DNA of 64,000 nt from Daedaleopsis sinensis (lineage: Eukaryota > Basidiomycota > Agaricomycetes > Polyporales > Polyporaceae), in assembly GCA_033807695.1 (NCBI GenBank), contig CM066301.1:558001-622000 (forward strand). The letters are read 5' to 3'. Below, one piece after another: positions 13,627-24,912 of this stretch. A program made the translations under genes and the position numbers. Position 1 is the first letter of the stretch. The number at the start of each line of letters is the position of its first letter. The notes under the pieces are model-generated. The model saw nothing but the letters and a program-made list of their open reading frames with translations, was not told the origin of the DNA and searched no databases.

Positions 13627-14244
13627 ATGGATGACGCAACCGAGCGGTCGAGTCGAGGGGTGGCATCCGAGCTTGTCGAGCGTTCCGATCAGGGTGCAGT
13701 AGGCCACCCTCGCACGCCGCCGGCAGGCATTGCAGGAATGATGATGCATAGCAGTATAAGACGGTCGCTCCCGACCATCCTTGAGGGCTACAGATCCATC
13801 GCGATTCGCGACCTCTCCGCCGGCCAGTTGACTCTTGAGCGTGAACTCTCGTCGTCTTTCACGAGACTACGGTCTCCTATCGACTCGGAGCTCATAACAC
13901 ACGTGGAACACGTCCCCCACACTGGCAAAGGCGATTGATCACCCGAATACCTACCCAGGGATTCTATCTTTGCGTCCAAGTCGAGAGGTATCGGTACTCA
14001 GAACTCTAGTACTTTGTCATTTGTAGATTGTAAGCGTTTTGATCGACAAGTACATAGGCGCACAGACTTGTACCGATCGCGGGGAGCGTTTGTGGCGATG
14101 ATCGAGGAAGTCGAGAGTCGACGCAGACGCTTTGACGAGATCAAAGTGTTTCACTTGCGCCGAGATTTGAGACTTCCTGAGAGGAGGGCTGAGGAGGGTC
14201 GCATCCTGGCCGTGAAAACTCGGCATATCAAAGGTGCTACATAA
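13627..14244 (+). pseudogene. possible remnant of a coding gene
   Basis: Two frames in the same register, 13627-13938 and 14014-14244, are separated by a TGA and a short gap. The second ends with a charged helical stretch (VAMIEEVESRRRRFDE) that resembles the C-terminal tails of many mushroom F-box proteins, but no F-box is visible. I offer it only as a possible relic. Confidence 0.2.
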
Positions 14245-16058
14245 ATGGAGCAGAGATATGCACCGTCGAGGAACTTCAAGCTTCAAGCGACCCTATTCGG
14301 TGGCAAACCGGGCTCGAGGGTGGTAGATGCTGATGGGGATGAGTGTTTAAATGCGCAGCAATGCTTCACGAGCCGGTGTTCCTCAGTTGTAAAAACGTTC
14401 CCAGCTCTCCGCTTCTCTCCAGCCCCGGGGTCTCGGAAACACTGAGAGTCTCACTTCTGCAGTGCTTGTCGGACCTCGGTATGGCGATTGCATCGTGTGT
14501 CTAGAACAGAAGAAAGGTACACGACATATGTTGCCTGAAAGTAGCCACCGACATGCTGCCGAAGACGGCGACAATTGGAGCCGGAGAGGTACGCTAGAAA
14601 AAGGGTTGTTCTAGGTTGTTCTCCATGCATCACGAAACGTGTACATACATAGGCCATGTATGACCTGTTAGTGTATTGCGATGTCATGAGCATCTTTGTC
14701 CGTCAGCAGGTGACACGATTCGACCATAGCGCATCTTGCGTGTCCACGCGTGCCAATGCGGAGGAGGGGAGTGGGCATGAGTGGTCATAGCCACACTATG
14801 AATGGCCATGTGCGGTCACTCCAGAGGGAGTTCAAGGTCATGTATGACCACACATGATCGGCTTGAGCAGGGCCATTGATCACTGAAGGTAGATCTAGTA
14901 AGGTTAATGCTCATTGTCCCAGCTGCAGGAGGTCATGCATGTCACTGCAGACCACGAAAGACGTAGCCAGATGATATACAGCTGATACTACTGCCATTCA
15001 TTGATATCATTGCTCCTTATGGCACGGCAAACTGCATGTCATAGTGGTTAGGGTCAAGCAATTGAATTCATAATGCATTACAACTAGTTACAAAAGTAAA
15101 CTACACAACCGGGGACAGCCTTCCAGTAGCATGGTTCGGACGCAGTACAATCTTGGCGTTCGGCACTACCAGGCAAAGGAGCAAAATAGAGCGCCAGAGT
15201 CAAGCCAGAGCAAGTCATAGCTGCATCCAGCGAGAGGCATGAAGATGAGCGGGATTGGTTCGAGCACGACGTCGACAGTTGATTGGGATTGCCAGAAAGC
15301 CGAGTACTTGAGTGCAACTGCGAGAGCTGACAAATGAGAGAGACAGCGTGAGAGCATGGTAGATGGTGCGAGCGCGAGAGAGCGAGACGAGCGGCGAGCA
15401 AGAGTGGAGCGAGCGAGAGCGGGATGGCAAGAGCGCGAGAAGACCAAGCAACCAGAGTGCGAGTAATGCGAGCGTGACTCAGGACCAGCTTCCTTGCTGC
15501 CAATCTCCTGGCAGTGGGATCATGGCGGGGGGAGGAAGAGCAGCTGGGTCCAGACGGTCGGCAGCATGGGTACTTGAGGAGCGGTAGAATTGCAATGACG
15601 CGGAGACAGACAAGTAGACGGTGGAGCATGTACAGGGCAGGGGGTTCGCCGGGGCCCGCGAGGAAGGAGAGCAGTCAATGCACTTTGAGCCGCAGACACG
15701 GTCACGTGACGCTCCATCAGATGCATCCGCCGCGGACCGCGGTGGACTCTAGTACTGTAATAGTATCTACTAAGACACACACAAGGACACAGACAACGGT
15801 AAACCAGGCTCAAACACCAACATCCTTAATTGCGTGCACGCCAAAGATTCTGCCGCTTTGCAGTTTGTATAGGTACTAGTACTGTACTCACTCTCAGGCT
15901 CTGCCTAATACACTTCTTATTCACGTCATCTGTACCTCTAACCATTATACTATGGGCATATATGCACATACATGCATGGCAGACGACCGTATCTGACCAT
16001 TCTTGACCATTATCCATCTGCGCGGGTGGACGATGACGACACATGGTCAACTCGTGCA

Positions 16059-16104
16059 TTGCAATATGCGGGATGGTCACTCTTGATCATACCGCATATT
16101 GCAA
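16059..16104. repeat. 46-bp inverted repeat (hairpin) near the array's left edge
   Basis: The arms TTGCAATATGCGG (16059-16071) and CCGCATATTGCAA (16092-16104) are perfect inverted copies. The inner loop continues as ATGGTCA/TGATCAT, a near palindrome, so a stem of about 20 bp could form. It lies about 110 bp left of the first array unit. Confidence 0.7.
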
Positions 16105-16718
16105 GGCGCCCAATGACCACCGTCGACCATATCGCGAAGTGCGTTGCCACGCCTGACCATTAGGTGCATGGTTTCCTGATGGCCTGCATGTGTAAATTGA
16201 AATGTGTACTTAGCGAACGTATGCACCACTACGACAGCGTTCGGTCTTCGGCATGCATTGGCCGATATGACAGAAGCTCGCCAAGTACACGTCGTGAATA
16301 CGCTCTTGGCGCGGTGTTTGCAGCCTCGCACCTCGTTATTTGCTGGCGCATACTGGCGTGTGTTGTGCTGTGTTGTGGGTGTGGGTGGTTATTATGTGCC
16401 CGACGGGATGTCAATAGGCGGGGAACAGAAACAATTGCCGGGGGACGGCCTGGGACGGCGGCCGGGGACCCGGGCGCGACTGTGCTGGAAAAGGCAGCGA
16501 CCGCTCCGCCGCTCCACCGAGCAACCACCGAGTGATGGTAGACAACCTGGCTGGCGCTTGAGTCGTTCTTTTCTTTACCCTCTCATCACTCCCGCTTCCT
16601 TGCCCTCTCCCCCTCCCTCTCTCCGCTGTGCATCTCGCACCAGTCATTCTTTACTCCCCCACAGTCTCTATCGACTCGGTTGAAGCTCCTCACTCTTTTC
16701 CTCGACTCGCAGGCCATC

Positions 16719-18969
16719 ATGTACGCATTCAGGACCCTCCTCGCTCTCCTTGCCGTCTCCCTCGTTTCCGTCTCCGCTGCCCCCTTCCACGACCACCACA
16801 AGCGGACATGCAGGTCCCGTACCTCTGTCGCCGTGGACCCCACCACCACCGCCACCACCACCACCGTCGCTGAGCACTCTAGCACGGTCTCCGTGGTCCC
16901 CACCACCGGCAGCAAGCCTGAAACGACCTCTCCCGTTCCCGAGAGGCCGGCAAAGACGACCACGTCCTCTCATGAGTCGACCAGCACCCCCGAGGCGACC
17001 TCCACCCACAAGCCTTCTACCACCTCCTCTAGCAAGCCTTCTACCACCTCCTCTAGCAAGCCTTCTACCACCTCCTCTAGCAAGCCCGCTGCGACTTCCA
17101 CCAGCAGCTCGTCCAGCAGCCTGCTCAAGAAGCTCTTCCCCGTCTCCTCCATCAAGACCTGGACCACCTCCAAGTCCGCTGACGACGCGCTCCCGCTCAG
17201 CGACAGCACTTTTGGGGTCACCAAGCTCATCTCCGACCTCTCGCACAACTACGTCACCGCTCCCGATGGCAAGCTCTCCATGCAGGCGCACTACCCGGAG
17301 GGCTCGTACACGTACACCCACAGCCCCAAGGGCGGTCTCTCGTTCTACGCCACCGGCCCGGACAACTTCAACCTTCAGGGCGCCAAGGAGGCCACCCTGT
17401 CGTACTCGGTCTACTTTGAAGAGGACTTCGACTTCAACAAGGGCGGCAAGCTCCCTGGTCTCTGTGAGTGGTTGTCTTGCCACCGTCCGTTCCATGCCTT
17501 GTGTCGTCCTGGTGACTGGTGACTGCGGTCGGGCAATGCGGCTCGGCGCCACATTCTATGTTCCTGCCGATGTTGGCCGTTTCAACTGCCTCCGCCGATC
17601 TGGCAATCCGGATCCTATCAGCAACGCTATCACAGCGCGATGCCATCATCTTTCTCCTGAACACGACCAGTGTTCAGGTGATCAGGTCTCGGAACGAGCC
17701 ACCTAAAGTCCTGACTTTTGGCACCCCGACCCCTGGCACCCCGCGAGTCTCACAGCAGGCATGCCCCGAGTTTGTGGGGAAGAAAAGGCGCATCTTGTAG
17801 TTACCTATTCTCTTGAGGAGCGGCCTTTTCAACGGCTTTTCGCCACTGTCGTCAAGTGGAAGAGAATAGCTAACTACGACTCGCGCCTTTTCATTGACTT
17901 TTCTTTGGCAGATATTTGGGCATTGCCTGCCATGTCTGTCGTCCGATCTCTACGGAGTCCGCAGATGGTAGACCACACCAGTGCGCGACCGTTGAGTACG
18001 AATTACCAGTAATTGATCTAAGTGGCAATTGTCGAAGAGGAGGGATAGTGAAGAACTCAGATCAGACTATTGAACGGCCGTCTCGGAGGACGCTGTCCTC
18101 CGAGACAGCCGCTTCACTAAAATACAAGTTTTCATTTGGTCCATGCGTCAGTCGTGTCCAAGTTTGGCCGGAGGGGCCTTGCTTATGATATCAGGAATCA
18201 ATACTGACCCTATCATCCCCCAGACGGCGGCAACAGCGACGACATCGCGACTTCCTGCTCTGGTGGTCGTCGCGATGACCGTTGCTTCTCCACGCGCTTC
18301 ATGTGGCGCACCGACGGCAAGGGCGAGCTCTACACCTACCTCCCCAGCAGCTACCAGGCGAACAAGGCCGTGTGCTCGATCGCGCCTGAGTCTGACTGCA
18401 ACGACACGTACGGTGCTTCTGTCGGCCGCGGCTCGTTCCACTTCAAGGCTGGCACGCGCACCACCATCGGCCAGCGCGTGAGGCTCAACGACGTCGGGAA
18501 GGAGAACGGCGAGCTCGAGCTCTTCGTCGAGGGCAAGAGCATCTTCACCGTTCCGGGTCTCGTCTTCCGCAACAGCGACTCGGGTAAGATCCGGGGGAGT
18601 GGGAGCGTGCGGCAGGTGAGTCCGAGTGGTCGCGGATCAGCGTGTCCGCCGGAGCCGTGCGCTGATGGCCGTGATGGCGACGAGTTGCCCACCAGAGAAA
18701 TAAAGCGGGAGATAGGGTGTTTTCGAGGTCATATAGGTGTCGAGGGTGGGGGGCGGATATGGTGGGGGTGGGAGGCGGATATGGTGGGGGGGCGGGGACT
18801 CGGACTCTGTGTACATAGAAGAAATATATTTCGTTGGCTACATACATCGAGTGCGACGCGGGACAGCGAGGAGGAGAGGGAGACTTGGAGGGGACTCGGA
18901 GGGGGCAGAAGACGGCTCAGAGGGAGAGCCTCGGACTCGGACTCGGACTCGGACTCGGACTCGGAGTAG
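16719..18969 (+). CDS. PL14-like secreted lyase, array copy 1 (C-terminus replaced)
   Basis: Exon 1 is 16719-17463 and exon 2 starts at 18224; the join restores GGKLPGLYGG. The start is the ATG after a CT-rich leader. A signal peptide (MYAFRTLLALLAVSLVSVSA) is followed by a Kex2-like KR and about 100 residues of Ser/Thr-rich linker with three KPSTTSSS repeats. All five predicted catalytic residues remain (K244, S271, R273, Y285, Y287). Oddities: the intron is 760 bp against 59 bp in the paralog at 1322-2495, and after SGKIRG the family C-terminus (FFGG, SSWASPKDQ) is missing. The frame instead runs on through unrelated sequence, ending in Ser-Asp repeats at 18969. A GTGAGT donor at 18617 could splice to another 3' exon. 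Activity is therefore uncertain. Confidence 0.7.
17464..18223 (+). other. oversized intron of lyase copy 1 with two hairpins
   Basis: The donor is GTGAGT and the acceptor CCCCCAG. Perfect hairpins lie at 17656-17678 (9-bp arms CCTGAACAC/GTGTTCAGG, 5-nt loop) and 18080-18106 (12-bp arms GTCTCGGAGGAC/GTCCTCCGAGAC, 3-nt loop). Units 2-4 lack a block from about 17,553 to 18,606 that covers most of this intron plus exon 2. I see no open gene inside it. Confidence 0.6.
18930..18965 (+). repeat. hexanucleotide repeat CTCGGA x6
   Basis: Six perfect copies in unit 1, read as Ser-Asp in the extended lyase frame. Unit 2 also has six (29162-29197); units 3 and 4 have three (near 39,418 and 48,749). Confidence 0.9.
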
Positions 18970-19135
18970 ACAGCTCAGGAGAGGGAGTAGACGGTGCAGG
19001 GAGCCAGAACAAGTCAGAGCAAGCAGAAATCGCGATTCAGAGTGCAGAGATACGGATACACTCTGTTCCACCCGCGGAACGCACACGGCGCGCGTGAATA
19101 ACCTCCCGGCGGTCAGTAGACTCTCCGGCGCCTGC

Positions 19136-21524
19136 ATGCCCATTTCTGGACTCGCAGCGTCTCGCACCGCTCCTGCGTTCCTTCCGCCCACCACCACCTC
19201 TGCCGCCTCCCGCTCGTCCGCCGTCTCTCCGGTCTCCAGTTTGCTGGCTGCCGCTCTGCCCCCGCCGTCGAAACTTGGACTAGGCGGCCTGGACTCGACT
19301 CGGGCCACGTCGCGCGCGTCGGAATGGACTGGGACGGACTTACGAGACGAACTGCGCTCTGACGGCGGTCGACGACGGTAAGTGGCTTCGAATTCTCACC
19401 TCGCGTCTACACCATCCCGCCTCCCGCCCGCCGACCCAGGAGGAAGAACCCAGCTTGGATAAGGTCCAGCGCGACCGCATGCCGCCCCAACGGTTCGCCG
19501 TGAACCGCTCGCGGAGGGTGTTCACCGACGGCAGCTCGTTCTCGTCTACGCGCGCCCTCTGCACGTCTTGCGACCGTCCCTCACTCATCCGGAACGACGA
19601 AATACACGCACCTGTAGCCCCAGTCCGGTCTCGCCCACCACCGCGCCCGAGCGTTTGACGCGTGACGTCACTGATCGTCCTCGACGCGTTCCTCCGACTT
19701 CCTGTCCACGAGGAGACGTCAGTCTCGTCAACGACGCATCTACATGCGCAAGGTACGTACTGACGTTCGATACTGCGCCTCGGTAGACCGCTCCCGCCGC
19801 CGCCGTACGCAAACGGGTGGTGGAGGAGTCCACTAAGTGCGTATGGCGGCGGCGGCGGCGGCGCTGTGTCGTCCACTGACGGACGGTGACGATCGCGCAG
19901 GTGAGCCACCTCGCGTCGCCGCCGTCGACACCGCCGAGTCCTCGTCCGCCCGACCGCCGCATCGCTCTCGACACCCTCCGCAACTCTCGCGTCTCCGTTC
20001 ACAACCGCACCTGCCCCAGAACGACTGACGCGCACCTCGTCCCCGCCGGCCACACTCCTCGATCGGATCCCGCCCGTCGACTTCCTGCTACGAATCGAAG
20101 ACGGTCTTGCCCGCCCAGCCATCCTCACGCGTCGCCCACGAGCACGCGGCGGACGACCGCGAGCAGCTACACGCCGACAAGCGTACGACCAGGTGGGTCG
20201 CCTACTCGAAGCACCTCGTCCGACTCGACCTCCGCTGTCAAGGTACGTACCGCTCGCGACTCGACTTCCCCGTGACGGTCTACAGCGCCGAGGTACGTGA
20301 TGGCATTCGCGACTCTCGGCTGCCGCGGGATCGTCGGTGGACGGCGAGCCGTCGTGCCGGCGCACATCAAGTCCGGCGCCGTAGGCGAACCTGACGTCGC
20401 TCGCGCTGTCTTGCCTCGAGCTCTGACGAACGTCCTGCAGGCCGTCGCCGTGAGCTCTCGGAAGACGTCTGGGGCACGTGGTACGCTCCTCCGACGCCAG
20501 CCAGGCAGCACGCTATGCATGAACACGACAGCGGCGTCGCGCCTGTGTCACGGGCGCGGGATACGGATCGGTGAGCGACGTAGTATGTGCGCGACTGAAC
20601 ACGATACGTACGTACCTCACCCGCCAGCAGATGGCTTTTGCAGCCGCATCCACCGCTCCCGGACTCGACGCCGAGTGCTCGCAGCGAGGGGGTGCCTCGA
20701 CCGGATGGCAGGACGCGTGACACGCGTCGAGGTCGCATCCAGACGTCCTCGACGCCAATCTGGGAGAACGGTGTCGGTCAGCACGTACAGGTGCGTGATC
20801 GGACATCCCACTCACGAGTGCGTAGATCATGCCGGCTTCCGCCGCTCCGGGACACGCTGTTTGTGCGCATGCACGCCGTCCGAACAGTCGTGCACCTCAC
20901 CCGCCACACAGGTGACTTTAGCAGCCATATCCATCCCCCCGGGACTCGACGCCGAGTGCTCGCAGCGAGGGGTGCCTCGACCGGACGGCAGGACGCGTAA
21001 CACGCGTCGAGGTCGCGTCCAGACGTCCTGCGACGTCCTCAACGCTACTCTGCGAGAACGGCGTGAGTCAGTACGTACAGGTGCGTGTACGAACATCCCA
21101 CTCACGACTGTGTAGAGCTCGCCGTCTCTCGCCGCTCTGGGACGCGCCGTCTGCGTGTCCCCGCCGTCAGCGCCGTGCTGGGAGCTCGTCTGAACGCGCC
21201 GTCAGCGACGAGTGCTCCCGTGAGGCCAAGATCAAGGCACCTACCACGAGAGTCACAGTGCGGTATGGGAGCTTGTCGGCGGGGACGACAGGGCGGGTGG
21301 ATGTGTCCAGGGGGCTCCGGGACGGTGACATCTGCTGTGTTGCGAGGGAGGCATGTTGACGGCGCGGCCGGTGGATGGTGGTCAGCGGACGCACAACCGG
21401 GGCTGTCACGTCGCGTCGTGTCGTGTTCGCCGAGGTGGAGATCGAAGGACACGATGTGCTGAAGATGGAGGACGACGGGGAGATGGGTGTCGACGTTCCG
21501 GTCGAGATGCGTAGCGGAGAGTAG
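19136..21524 (+). other. candidate spliced locus X, unit 1
   Basis: An ATG frame (MPISGLAASRTAPAF) runs 82 codons to a GTAAGT donor. An acceptor before TTGGATAAG continues it as LDKVQRDRMPPQRFAVNRS. Many GTACGT/GTGCGT/GTGAGT donors with nearby CAG acceptors and ACTGAC branch sites follow, and the 3' end carries an acidic frame EVEIEGHDVLKMEDDGEMG ending at 21524. I could not join all exons in one frame: one likely intron would be only 34 bp. The product is Arg/Ser/Pro-rich and matches no family I know. It could be a decayed gene or a spliced noncoding RNA. Confidence 0.3.
20640..21150 (+). repeat. internal ~280-bp tandem duplication in locus X
   Basis: A block with CTCGACGCCGAGTGCTCGCA at about 20663 recurs at about 20943, including the flanking TACAGGTGCGTG and CATCCCACTCACGA words. 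This duplicates an exon-intron module. Unit 3 lost one module (gap at about 40,970). Confidence 0.7.
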
Positions 21525-23226
21525 GAAGAGAGGGTGTAGTACATAGACAAAAGCAATGCATCCCGCTGCCGTGTGATGGTTGTAACACGTCTAGGCCCGA
21601 CTCGTTCCCAGTCTTCCGATGGCCGAGAATTCTGCAAATAATTTGGCCAAGTATGGAGGCGCTGTTCGGACGCGCTCATGAAGGGGTCATCCGTGCCGCT
21701 GGACTTTCCCATCACGGCAGAACATTCGAACGTCCCCCTCGGCGAATTGTCCCGCACCCTCGCCTCTATCCTCCAGCTCACTGTAGGTGTGCTACTCCAG
21801 CTTTCGTGGATAAACTCAAGCAGGAGGTGCGCGCAGAGACCACTAGTAGTATTCATACAGTGTACAACTTGAACCCTACAATTCCTGACTGTCAGAATAA
21901 TAATTATTCCTCCGAGCATGTCAGCCGAGCACGATCCGAGTCCCTGAGCCGTCCGAAACTCCGGGTCTCCGAGAACTCTGCTAGATGACGTGATCCACTC
22001 CCCACAGTCTTCTCGGAGAGTTTCCCATCCTGAGATGCTGTCCTGCAGCAATCGAGCACATTGAGCTCGAGACTCAGGCTTGTGCCATGCAGCAACTTTC
22101 ATGCTCACTGTACAGTGAGTACTGGATAATAACGAGCACAACAGCGGACAGCCTTCGAGCTTTCGGGAGCACATAATTTTAGCACGCTCTCACGGAACTA
22201 CGTGGGCATGGAAGCTCCGAAATTTTATCTACTTCATGCCACTAAAGAAGTACCTACGTAACCACTCAGAACCTTCCTATGTCTGAAGTCATTGGAGCTG
22301 CCCCAGGCTCCAGCTCACTGTATGATGCTGCAGGGCACAGACAGCAGTGAGCACTGAGACAACAATGTGAACATAGTAGGCCAGGAAGGTAGCACACCAG
22401 GTTGAGAATAATTGTGGCGTGGCCGGGAATGCCGAGTCTAGAGCTCGACGGAGTCGCCGCCCATTAGGCGGAGAGCACACCCTGTTCGCGTCGGTGCCTG
22501 GAGGATATTCTGGGCGCGGAGTGACGTCGATGCGCGCACGGAGCGGCGAACTCGAATATTATTGCAAGCGACCGGAGGATTCCGCGAGGCTCGCCGCCGT
22601 GCCGGTCCATGATCAAAGCTCAGCAACACCGGCCAGAGCAGTCCCGTTGACCTGAAGAGTTTCTGCTGCATTATGCAGAGAGACTGTATATATCATTGAT
22701 GTCTGCAGTGGCCAGAATATGTCTTCGGAGTGACTTGGAAGTGTACTAAGTATTATACTTCTGAAGAGCTTGAAGCTCGAGTACAAGTGTACATGTACTA
22801 TGGCAGTGGACAGAGTATAACTTGCGAGATATTCAGCATCCCATTGCAGGTGCAAGGGCAGTCAAGCCGTACGCACGGACATTGATGAAGCGGAACGGCG
22901 GGAACGGCGGAGGTGGCAGGCAGCGCCAGGCGCGGGAAGAGCGCTAGTCAATGCCCAAATGCGGACGGCCATATTCACCGCCGGGCGTTTGCCGTCTTCC
23001 TCCTCCGCCGATCTGCGACATAAAACATTTTGCAGTCTACTCAGTGCGAAGGATCCCGGGACATCAACACATCTATTCAATCAGGCTGCAAGCTGGCAAC
23101 CTGATACCACGAGATTTTGACTGTTCTATGTGCAAGTCTGGTATTGTGGTGTTTTATACTCGAAAAATCGAGATTGCTGATCTATTTGTGATTATTACAG
23201 ACTCATGAGCACTATCTGACCGCGGT
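21525..23226. other. unit 1 block without recognised gene
   Basis: This block is lower in GC than its flanks. A minus-strand frame of 335 codons here is shortened by indels in the other units and has no motif, so I do not call it. The equivalent place in unit 4 is the retrotransposon insertion site. Confidence 0.4.
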
Positions 23227-24912
23227 ATGGCTCATGAGAAGCCTCCGCATATAGAGAGCATGAATCACATCTTTTCTCCGGGCCCGCGGCTTCCGAAACG
23301 AACAGAAACCCTGCAAACGGCGTTTTCGATGCAGCGCCCTCTCCTCGAGCCTCCTCCCGCCCAAATTACGACGGCGTCGCGGCGAGAAGTGCATCAGATC
23401 GTAGCCGAGCGCCCACGCCACAAGCGAAGACAGCTAAGAAGCTTCCAGACTCCTGCCTGCTCGGAACCTGCGTCCTTTCCGTACACACGCGCAGGGTCTC
23501 CCCCTTCCAGTCTCCTCATCCCCCGTGTCGAGTTCTGGTTGGTCCCGCGCCCGGCACCCACGGAGGATGCGTGAGAAGTGCGTGCTCTCACTTCCACACG
23601 GTCCGGTCCAGTGACCGTGGGGGCTGCGCACGGACCACGCTCTAGAGGTACAAGTACCTCCGCATTCTCGTCGAGTCTACCCAGTGCTCTCTTCCCTCCC
23701 CCTCGAGCACGCCCTCCCCTCTCCTCCCTCCTTTTCCCTCACATCTACTCATCGTGCACTAGATGCTCTCGTCTCGTCCTGTACACCATACCTCTGCCTC
23801 GCTGCCGACACTGTCTTCACTTCGCCGGCAACACTGCGATTCCGGGCCTGCCGCGCATCCCGCCCGTCCGATCTCACTTGCTCCGCATACCATTCGGATT
23901 TGGATCGACGACCGACCTCGGCCGACGCTTGACCCGGTTCCGACTCGATCTCCGACATCGTGCCCCCACTGGTACAATGCATATAGGTGAGCCGATGCGA
24001 TCACTGCTTTGTAGCAGATTGTGTTCCGACGCTGACATGGCATCTATGTTTCCAGTTTCTCGCACACGCGTACAAGGGATTCATACCCGTGTATGTACTA
24101 CTTATTCTTATAGCTGCATGACAATCGCTGATAGACTATTCGCTTGTAGGAGCCACTGGCACAGATTGCGGTCCCGCGCCGCGGCTCCAACTTGGCCTCG
24201 ATCGACATACGATCTCGAGGTACGCACCTTTGGTTTGGATCTGCACGGCTCTCTGATTGCTGACTACTATTTATCTTAGATATCCGCGACCGCGTCCTTG
24301 TAGTACACGCTCACGGCGTTCGCACGCGCCCGTTCAGTTACAGCACCGCCAGTGCGAACTCGAATGCAAGGTACGTCCGCCGGGCTGTTCCGGTCCTGTC
24401 CAGTTGAACCATGCTGACCGGAGGCTCCGTCTCACACAGATGCTCGCGTGCCTGCAACGCACACGAGTCACAGCTACGGGGTGCGTATAGTAGTAGGTAA
24501 GTCCGGCGGTCTAAGCTCGCTGCACCGTAATCAGCCTCCGGCTCTTACTGACATCCGACTCATCTGCACGTCCGACTCATTGCGACGTCTTTCTTGACGC
24601 GGGCAGGTACGTACATAGTAGTCCGTCTCGGTGCGCGTAGTGCTGACTTGGTCCGCTTCTTGCAGGCCGGCACCACTCGATCGCGAGACTCGGCCCCGCA
24701 CTCAGCTGGACGGCGCGTCCGAGTCGACGGCCTCTGCTGCGCCAGTGACCAAGTCCAAGTGCGCACGCGCAAACGATATGGACAAAGCACACGGCCGGCT
24801 CGGGGACTCGCGTACGTGCTGTCTCCTCCCATGTCCGTCCACATCCGCTGACGACTGCACGCTTGCTCGTCTAGGTTCGACACTCCCGCCGTTCGACTCT
24901 CCTGTCCGCTAG
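23227..24912 (+). pseudogene. gene Y, unit 1 copy (splice acceptor lost)
   Basis: This has the same nine-exon layout as the open copy in unit 3 at 43,383 (offset 20,156). The start ATG and most junctions are kept. The acceptor of the sixth intron reads CTGCAC instead of CTGCAG (24568), so exon 7 should be skipped or misspliced. The function is unknown; see the unit 3 entry for the protein. Confidence 0.45.

Larger units (their letters stand above)
13228..16210. other. gene-poor spacer left of the array
   Basis: About 3 kb with no gene I can support. A TATA-like TATATA near 13278-13290 could serve the minus gene starting at 13227. A weak plus-strand frame runs from 13627 to 14244 with one internal TGA (13936-13938) and could be a protein remnant. 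From about 14,750 to 16,200 the words TGGTCA/TGACCA recur many times on both strands, suggesting decayed small repeats. Confidence 0.45.

Noticed and set aside
15040..15060. TTAGGG-like word near 15,050
   Set aside because: A single occurrence with no repeats.
15084..15629. 181-codon minus-strand frame in the spacer
   Set aside because: Low-complexity Leu/Ser/Arg composition, no family resemblance and no intron signals.
16680..16718. Upstream start of the lyase frame at a TTG
   Set aside because: Not an ATG; the ATG at 16719 directly opens a clean signal peptide and is conserved in all five copies.
19340..20365. 341-codon minus-strand frame antisense to locus X
   Set aside because: Arg/Gly-rich translation typical of the antisense of GC-rich DNA; broken in other units; splice signals are on the plus strand.
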